Source of the DNA: JBBQUP01 sp038212305
Lineage (GTDB): Bacteria; Bacteroidota; Bacteroidia; Bacteroidales; Marinilabiliaceae
Direction of reading: 5' to 3'
Length of the DNA stretch: 19,651 nt
Assembly (NCBI GenBank): GCA_038212305.1
Contig: JBBQUP010000066.1
Span: 1 to 19,651, forward strand
Shown here: positions 14,887-19,651 of the stretch, in pieces
How the letters are laid out: the number at the start of each line of letters is the position of its first letter
How positions within the stretch are numbered: position 1 is the first letter of the stretch
Made by a program: the position numbers and the translations under genes
Notes under the pieces: generated by a model
What the model was told of the DNA's origin: nothing
The model's input: the letters and a program-made list of their open reading frames with translations, nothing else
Database searches by the model: none

Positions 14887-17709
14887 TTACTTGTTGGTAT
14901 ATCCCACTATGCAACTCTTTTTTTGAGATTGAGTTATGCCATTTTTATAGAATATTGAGCAATTCATCACATAAATGCCTGGAGGGACTATCACTCCTGA
15001 ATTATTTGTCCCATCCCAGGTATAACTAGCGATAGTTCCAACCAACTGATTATTAGCTATCGTTTTCATCACTTTTCCAATAGAATTATAAACAATTAGC
15101 GAGATCACTCCTCCGGGTTGCGTGGTTGAGACATCAATAGCCGTGACATCATCTATCCCATCGCCATTTGGAATAAACAAATCAGGATATATCGAAAACA
15201 CCTCTTTTTCAGAGGGCAAAAACGAACGACTCTGCGAATTAAGTAACGTTGGTGTTGAATAGCCTGTTGATGATGAAGCCGATAACCAGTTGTAATCAGC
15301 CTGAGTTTGTCCCAAGGTATGAATTCGCTCAAGCGATATGCCTTCGGTAGTATTTAAAAGCGAAAAATGCCAGTTTTCGTCGTATGCCAACCGATCCAAA
15401 ACTTGTCCGTTGGATGATAAAATAGCAATATCTCCTTTATCATCAGGCATCGATGGCATTTCAGGAACCTCGAGTAATCGCTCGATCAATGCTTTGGGAT
15501 GATTTGTTTTAGTAATTGCAGTATCAATGCTTAAAACCCATATTGAACCCGAAACCATTGGAATATTAAAATATGTCAGTGGAATTAGTTTTAATGGGGT
15601 ATTATTTACCATTCGACCAACAAAAATACTTTTCAAAGAGAGCGTTTTTTGAGAACGATTAAGGATCTCAATAAAATCAACATCGTCGGAAATTGGATTA
15701 AATAATACCTCGTTAATTATTACATCACCTGCTTCTGTGTCTTCAATCTTTCCAAAAGCAACATCCCCAGTAATTAATTTATTCCCAGCATAATCAGTAA
15801 TATTATTCTGACTTTTTAAAAAGTATTGTCGCCCCTTTTCAATCGATTCATTAAATGCATACCTAACCGCAGTATTTCGCTCATTTAATACAATAACCGA
15901 TAACACACTTAACTCGTTAGGAATTAATGATTTCAAGTTGTTGTCAATGACTATTCCTTCTGAAAAATTCACTGTTAATTCATTATCACTTAGCATCTCC
16001 AAATAAGTAACTCTTGGTGGAGTTACATCAGGATTTATTGCTTTAACTGAATTGGGTTTTCCAGGCGTTCCTCCATATAAATCCAATGAATAAGCCCAAT
16101 TTGATGAGCTGCCACTCCTATTCATCGCATCTATTTGCTCAAACGACCATCCTCCATCATCTTTAAAAGATCGCAATCCCCAACTATCCTTATATTTAAT
16201 TACATCTATTACAGTGCCTAATTCCGAATATATAGTAATCTCACCTCCTGTTTTTGTCAGTGATGGAAATGTTTTTAGGCCTATTACATTAATATCCCTT
16301 GGAAATAATAAAACTGCTTTCTCGCTAGTAATCACCGCAAGGCTATGTGGACTTATTCTTCCAGAAAGTATGCTATATTTTATATTCTTAACTCCCAATT
16401 GCCATCCCGATAAGTCTATTTCAAAATCAGATACATTATACAATTCAATAAATTCATATTCAGGCAAACCCATTGAGGGTGAAGGATCTGTGATAAATTC
16501 GTTTATAACAACATCATACCGCTCAGGAATAAAATAGATGCCCTTAACTTGGCTATCCAATACTATATCGCCTAAAAATGTAGACACATTGCTCATTTTA
16601 ATGCAATAAGCACTTCGATTATGAAGTGGATTATCAAAATTCAAATTGAGAATTTGATTTGTTGTCCATACTGCATTAATCATTTCACCACTAGGCTGAT
16701 CAACTAAAAACTCAGCAATACTGCTATGGACATTTTTGTTAAAAATAATTTGCAAACAACTGGAATTTAGCATTTTAGTCGTTAGCACTCTTAGCTGCGA
16801 ATAGGTAACAAATACAGATGTATCGGGTAGAATAGCATCCAATAAACTTGTTAATCCCTCAAAATAAATAGTTCCAGAAAAATCAGATGGAAGATTATTG
16901 GTTGGTGTAAAAAGTAACTGATTGTCGGTTGTAATCCAAGCACCATCGATTTTTAACCCATTATTATCGAATAAAGTAATTTTACTAAGGTTAGACTCTT
17001 TTAAACTCTCCGAAAAAAAAGTAACGACACGCTTGTTGGTTTCAATTTCTGACTTTATAAGCTTTAGTGGTACATTATAGCATTCGCCATTAATTTTTAG
17101 ATTATCGAAATAAAATAACTTACTCCGAGTTGATGTGTATTTACAATATACGCCGGCAAACTGACTATCATATGCAAAATCACCCATCGATTCGCCTTCA
17201 GAAATCCAATCCAAATCGGTGTTAACTTCCAGCTTGTACTTCCCAATGTTATCTACCGTAACTCGAATTGATAGTTTGACTACTGATTTTGTCAAACGAC
17301 CATTTTCTCCATCAATGAGTTTAACCGATAAACCATTAACCATCCGATACAACGATATATCATCATCAGAAGCACCTATATTAATGTAATACCCATTTTT
17401 TATTTCAGATGGATTTGCCTTATCAGCTGTTAAATAATAACGACAAAAGTTCTGAGATGATGGATCAAATTGCATTTCAACATCTAGTAACCATTCTGTT
17501 TGAATTATGCTTCGAGATGAATGAAACAACCATGCTTCCGAACTTTCAGCATTGGCATTCAAGTGCAATCGACCATTTAAACTTTCAAATTTATCAACGC
17601 TTCCATCCCAGCCATTCGTAATAAAACCAGCGTCAAACAATTCATTTAACTGAGCCGTTAATCTTGCACTAAAGAATAAAAAAATGACAAAAAACCACTT
17701 CATTGTCAT
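14887..17709 (-). CDS. Secreted lamin-tail-domain protein with a T9SS/gliding-type C-terminus
   Basis: The 940-residue protein starts MTMKWFF or, two codons later, MKWFF. Either leads into a signal peptide (about residues 3-20, ending LTAQ). The N-terminal about 200 residues look like a carbohydrate- or LamG-like beta domain (LFDAGFITNGWDGS, then strands). Two lamin-tail domains follow: the first around 398-520 (VVINEFITDPSPS, YEFIELYNVS, LSGWQLG), the second around 662-790 (DVIINEVLFNP, DFIEILNRSQ). The C-terminal region has FIPNGDGIDD (about 845-854), a FlgD/Ig-like strand set and GIYVMNCSIFYKNG, similar to Bacteroidota sorting tails. This suggests export across the outer membrane through type IX secretion. 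Its ligand is unknown. It converges on the phosphorylase gene with a 9-nt gap and is divergent from asd. Confidence 0.87.
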   Translation of the reverse strand: MTMKWFFVIFLFFSARLTAQLNELFDAGFITNGWDGSVDKFESLNGRLHLNANAESSEAWLFHSSRSIIQTEWLLDVEMQFDPSSQNFCRYYLTADKANPSEIKNGYYINIGASDDDISLYRMVNGLSVKLIDGENGRLTKSVVKLSIRVTVDNIGKYKLEVNTDLDWISEGESMGDFAYDSQFAGVYCKYTSTRSKLFYFDNLKINGECYNVPLKLIKSEIETNKRVVTFFSESLKESNLSKITLFDNNGLKIDGAWITTDNQLLFTPTNNLPSDFSGTIYFEGLTSLLDAILPDTSVFVTYSQLRVLTTKMLNSSCLQIIFNKNVHSSIAEFLVDQPSGEMINAVWTTNQILNLNFDNPLHNRSAYCIKMSNVSTFLGDIVLDSQVKGIYFIPERYDVVINEFITDPSPSMGLPEYEFIELYNVSDFEIDLSGWQLGVKNIKYSILSGRISPHSLAVITSEKAVLLFPRDINVIGLKTFPSLTKTGGEITIYSELGTVIDVIKYKDSWGLRSFKDDGGWSFEQIDAMNRSGSSSNWAYSLDLYGGTPGKPNSVKAINPDVTPPRVTYLEMLSDNELTVNFSEGIVIDNNLKSLIPNELSVLSVIVLNERNTAVRYAFNESIEKGRQYFLKSQNNITDYAGNKLITGDVAFGKIEDTEAGDVIINEVLFNPISDDVDFIEILNRSQKTLSLKSIFVGRMVNNTPLKLIPLTYFNIPMVSGSIWVLSIDTAITKTNHPKALIERLLEVPEMPSMPDDKGDIAILSSNGQVLDRLAYDENWHFSLLNTTEGISLERIHTLGQTQADYNWLSASSSTGYSTPTLLNSQSRSFLPSEKEVFSIYPDLFIPNGDGIDDVTAIDVSTTQPGGVISLIVYNSIGKVMKTIANNQLVGTIASYTWDGTNNSGVIVPPGIYVMNCSIFYKNGITQSQKKSCIVGYTNK

Positions 17710-17729
17710 AAAATTAAGTATAAATATCC

Positions 17730-17737
17730 TATTTTTG
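17730..17737 (+). promoter_or_regulatory. Predicted -7 element for asd
   Basis: TATTTTTG matches TAnnTTTG exactly. Transcription would start near 17744, with a leader of about 65 nt before the asd ATG. There is no TTTG at the usual -33 distance. It lies in the 99-nt divergent gap, and the predicted transcripts of the two genes would overlap slightly at their 5' ends. Confidence 0.4.
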
Positions 17738-17764
17738 TATCTGTTAATTAGAGTACTAACTTAA

Positions 17765-17772
17765 CAAAATTA
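17765..17772 (-). promoter_or_regulatory. Predicted -7 element for the lamin-tail-domain protein
   Basis: On the minus strand TAATTTTG matches TAnnTTTG. The start would be near 17758, leaving a leader of about 50 nt to the start codon. The -33 side is weak: TTTA at 17795-17798 gives a 22-nt spacer. Confidence 0.35.
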
Positions 17773-17808
17773 ATTATTTTTTCGAAAGATTATCTAAATA
17801 GCAAAAAA

Positions 17809-18819
17809 ATGAGAGTAGCCATTGTTGGTGTAAGTGGAGCTGTTGGTCAAGAATTCCTTAAAGTACTTGAAGAAAGAGAGTTCCCGCTTGATGAATTGGT
17901 GTTATTTGGTTCGGCAAGAAGTGCTGGAACTATTTACAAATTCAGAGGTAAAGACATTAAAGTTAAAGAGCTTTTGCATAATGATGACTTTAAAGGTATT
18001 AACATCGCACTAGCATCGGCCGGAGCATCTACATCAAAAGAATTTGCAGATACAATCACTAAGCATGGTGCTATCATGATTGATAACTCAAGTGCTTTCA
18101 GAATGGATACTGATATTCCATTGGTTGTTCCTGAAGTAAATCCTGAGGATTGTGCCAATGCACCTCGAAAAATAATTGCAAATCCAAATTGTACTACCAT
18201 CCAAATGGTAGTTGCACTAAAGGCAATTGAATCCATTTCACATATTAAGAAAGTTCACGTTTCTACTTATCAGGCTGCTAGCGGTGCAGGAGCCGAAGCC
18301 ATGAAGGAGCTTGAAAATCAGTACACCCAATTAGTTAAAGGCGAAGAAGTTGTGGTCTCGAAATTTGCCTATCAACTAGCAATGAATCTTATTCCTCAAG
18401 TTGATGTGTTTACCGATAATGGTTACACCAAAGAAGAGATGAAAATGTATCACGAGACTCGAAAAATTATGCATTCCGACATTGAGGTAAGTGCGACTTG
18501 CGTTCGAGTACCAGTTATGCGCTCGCACAGTGAGTCGATTTGGATCGAGACTGAAAAACCAGTATCGGTAGAAGAAGCTAAAATGGCTTTTGCGAATGCT
18601 CAAGGAATTGTGCTGATCGACAATCCTGCTGAAAAAAAATATCCTATGCCTCTGTTTTTAGCAGGCAAAGATCCGGTTTATGTCGGTCGTGTTCGTAAAG
18701 ATATTAGCAATGCAAATGGATTAGCATTCTGGACAGTGTCGGATCAAATTAAAAAAGGAGCTGCTCTTAACGCCGTTCAAATTGCTGAATACATGATTAA
18801 ACAAGGTTTGATAAAATAA
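17809..18819 (+). CDS. asd: Aspartate-semialdehyde dehydrogenase
   Basis: The 336-residue NADPH-dependent enzyme makes aspartate semialdehyde from aspartyl phosphate, a branch point to lysine/diaminopimelate, threonine and methionine, and so to peptidoglycan. The N-terminal NADP-binding loop is VAIVGVSGAVGQEFL, the catalytic Cys is Cys128 in IANPNCTT, and STYQAASGAG, VRVPVMRSHSE and GLAFWTVSDQ follow in family order. Length matches the about 330-residue Gram-negative or Gram-positive type. The ATG at 17809 starts at the very beginning of the Rossmann strand. It has its own predicted promoter and terminator, so it appears to be a single-gene unit. Confidence 0.97.
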   Translation: MRVAIVGVSGAVGQEFLKVLEEREFPLDELVLFGSARSAGTIYKFRGKDIKVKELLHNDDFKGINIALASAGASTSKEFADTITKHGAIMIDNSSAFRMDTDIPLVVPEVNPEDCANAPRKIIANPNCTTIQMVVALKAIESISHIKKVHVSTYQAASGAGAEAMKELENQYTQLVKGEEVVVSKFAYQLAMNLIPQVDVFTDNGYTKEEMKMYHETRKIMHSDIEVSATCVRVPVMRSHSESIWIETEKPVSVEEAKMAFANAQGIVLIDNPAEKKYPMPLFLAGKDPVYVGRVRKDISNANGLAFWTVSDQIKKGAALNAVQIAEYMIKQGLIK

Positions 18820-18838
18820 AAACTGCTTGATATAAAAG

Positions 18839-18873
18839 AGCACCAATTCAATAAATGGATTGGTGCTTTTTTT
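18839..18873 (+). terminator. Intrinsic terminator of asd
   Basis: AGCACCAATTCA (18839-18850) pairs with TGGATTGGTGCT (18856-18867) in a 12-bp stem with one wobble and an ATAAA loop, followed by a T-run to 18873. The preceding A-rich stretch could extend the stem. It lies 19 nt after the asd stop. Confidence 0.93.
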
Positions 18874-19035
18874 ATTTATACTAACCTCAGCGAATGTTTT
18901 CAAATTCGCCGAATTTTCACCGACAGTTTGTAACTGCCATTGTCGCATAATAAAATAGTAAAGAGTAGAATTTGATAATAAATGACTGGCTGAGTGCTGG
19001 GCATTTTACATTATAAGGCCAGCATTTTTGAGCAG
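18874..19035. other. Intergenic region between the asd terminator and the toxin gene
   Basis: This stretch of about 160 nt holds no gene I can support. The one regular element is a perfect 15-nt palindrome, AAATTCG-C-CGAATTT, at 18902-18916. A six-base repeat pairing around 18998-19024 (TGCTGG and CCAGCA) has a large loop and is not a convincing terminator for either strand. Confidence 0.5.
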
Positions 19036-19341
19036 CTAAATAATATGTTCTTTGGTAATATTGTCGAGTCGTCCTTTCTCGTTAATAAAAGCGAGGTAAA
19101 CTTCGTTATCTTCGGTAACCCAATAAGTAATTACTCGTGCACCACCCGATTTACCTTTCTCTTCAGAAGTAATGGCCATCCGTATTTTATAAATCCCATA
19201 GCCTAAATGAATACTTGAATCAGGTTCTAATTTTAGAATATGAATAAGTTCTTGTAGGTCGGTTTTAAGAGAAGGATATTTTATAGAAAGTTTCTTGAAA
19301 AACTTTCTATAATTGGGAGTTGTATAAACGCTATAGCTCAC
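19036..19341 (-). CDS. RelE/ParE-superfamily toxin of a type II toxin-antitoxin pair
   Basis: The 101-residue protein has the small, basic RelE/ParE-like layout: YTTPNYRKFFKKLSIKYPS at the start, GYGIYKIRMAI in the middle (strand with Lys/Arg), then RVITYWVTEDNEVYLAFINEKG. Length is typical (about 90-105). The start is a GTG, overlapping the antitoxin frame by 11 nt in another frame (GTGAGCTATAG serves both), a common arrangement for co-translated pairs. It would act as an mRNA interferase (RelE-like) or gyrase poison (ParE-like); the two cannot be separated here, and I cannot assign catalytic residues. The TAG stop is complementary to 19036-19038. No clear terminator follows. Confidence 0.8.
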   Translation of the reverse strand: MSYSVYTTPNYRKFFKKLSIKYPSLKTDLQELIHILKLEPDSSIHLGYGIYKIRMAITSEEKGKSGGARVITYWVTEDNEVYLAFINEKGRLDNITKEHII

Positions 19342-19474
19342 TTAGGAAATCTTCGGCCGATTGTTTTCCTATTTTGCCTTCCTGCATTAGTTTAATCTGG
19401 CTTAGACTGCCCTGAAGTTCGCTTAAAGCCTTCCTGTCAACCTCTAGTACTTCTATATAATCCAAGGTTTTAAT
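19331..19474 (-). CDS. Putative short antitoxin frame with a non-ATG start
   Basis: Reading the minus strand, an open frame runs from a TAG at 19490-19492 to a TAG at 19331-19333. Its usable part is 47 residues from an ATT at 19474 or 44 from a TTG at 19465. The C-terminal half has an antitoxin-like pattern: SELQGSLSQIKLMQEGK, then SAEDFLSEL directly before the stop, similar in my memory to RelB-like partners of Bacteroidota RelE toxins. The frame contains no GTG, and its only ATG (Met30 of the 47) would leave just 18 residues. The start IKTLDYIEV looks like an MKTLDYIEV in which ATG has become ATT. It may use the rare ATT start or the TTG, or be a decayed gene. It is too short for typical family members (about 70-80). 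The start is uncertain; the frame and its overlap with the toxin are seen. Confidence 0.55.
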   Translation of the reverse strand: MKTLDYIEVLEVDRKALSELQGSLSQIKLMQEGKIGKQSAEDFLSEL

Positions 19475-19513
19475 AAACGACAGAAACGTCTAGAATTTAT
19501 TGTCGCTAATATT

Positions 19514-19521
19514 TAAACTTA
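19514..19521 (-). promoter_or_regulatory. Weak -7 candidate for the toxin-antitoxin pair
   Basis: Minus-strand TAAGTTTA matches 7 of 8 consensus positions. It would start transcription near 19507, about 33 nt before the ATT codon. No -33 box was found. Confidence 0.22.
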
Positions 19522-19562
19522 TAGGTATAGGCGTTTAGGTCTCCCAATTTGAATAATATAAT

Positions 19563-19651
19563 TACCTTTGTCAAATGATTGCAAGGGAAAAATTTATAGG
19601 AGTTAATTCAATAACATTTAATAGAAGATTTAAAAACAATAATGATTGTTA
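19563..19651 (+). promoter_or_regulatory. Predicted + strand promoter and possible gene start at the window edge
   Basis: TACCTTTG (19563-19570) matches TAnnTTTG exactly on the + strand. TTTG at 19548-19551 is nearby, but the 11-nt spacer is too short. An ATG at 19642 is followed only by ATTGTT and one base before the window ends, so a gene beginning MIV may start there. The spacing, about 65 nt after the predicted start, is reasonable, but the coding call cannot be tested here. Confidence 0.3.

Noticed and set aside
18995..19026. Hairpin TGCTGG/CCAGCA as a toxin terminator
   Set aside because: The stem is only 6 bp with a loop of about 18 nt, and the T-run is on the wrong strand for the toxin.
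18994..19206. 70-codon + strand frame opposite the toxin
   Set aside because: It runs antisense over a recognisable RelE/ParE toxin and has no family-like text or promoter, so it is a shadow frame.
1..19651. CRISPR array, rRNA, prophage or insertion sequence
   Set aside because: No regularly spaced direct repeats, no rRNA-like sequence and no transposase or phage structural gene was found on either strand.

Overview
The window looks like a chromosomal segment of a Bacteroidota bacterium, probably Bacteroidales/Marinilabiliales-like. The DNA is AT-rich. Most genes lack an obvious Shine-Dalgarno sequence. Several intergenic regions carry the Bacteroidota -7 element TAnnTTTG. The gene set (sppA-lpxK-purine nucleoside phosphorylase, FemAB-like proteins, a large lamin-tail-domain secreted protein with a gliding/T9SS-style C-terminus) also fits that phylum. 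The assignment is by gene content and motifs, not by a phylogenetic marker.

Layout. (1) 1-556: an RNA/ribosomal unit with promoter, tRNA-Glu, rpsT (S20), a second identical tRNA-Glu and a strong intrinsic terminator. (2) 583-8152: a long, tightly packed + strand run. It holds a SAM methyltransferase, radC, two tandem paralogous FemAB/GNAT-type acyltransferase-like proteins, a GT4 glycosyltransferase, a Wzx-like flippase, a second SAM methyltransferase and upp. Gaps are 3-26 nt or the genes overlap, so this reads as one operon in which a small surface-glycan module is interleaved with housekeeping genes. (3) folK (minus) converges on upp and is divergent from sppA. (4) sppA is followed by a complete HpaII-type restriction-modification pair (m5C methyltransferase and endonuclease, expected site CCGG). 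This pair sits between sppA and lpxK, which are commonly neighbours in this phylum. lpxK and the purine nucleoside phosphorylase gene follow and overlap. (5) A 940-residue secreted, two-lamin-tail-domain protein (minus) converges on the phosphorylase gene and is divergent from asd. (6) asd ends in a clear terminator. (7) The right edge carries a minus-strand toxin-antitoxin pair: a RelE/ParE-like toxin preceded by a short antitoxin frame that has no ATG or GTG start. The start of another + strand gene may lie at the very end.

How they work together. The glycan module (GT4, flippase, two methyltransferases, two FemAB-like proteins) plausibly builds, decorates and exports a lipid-linked surface saccharide, but no polymerase or initiating transferase is present here. 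lpxK serves lipid A synthesis, sppA clears membrane signal peptides, and upp and the nucleoside phosphorylase serve nucleobase salvage. folK serves folate synthesis, asd the aspartate-family amino acids and diaminopimelate for peptidoglycan. The restriction-modification and toxin-antitoxin pairs are the accessory, defence-type elements. I see no transposase, integrase, CRISPR array or rRNA. The most unusual items are the antitoxin start, the N-terminal extension on the HpaII-type methyltransferase, and the FemAB pair inside the radC-upp operon.
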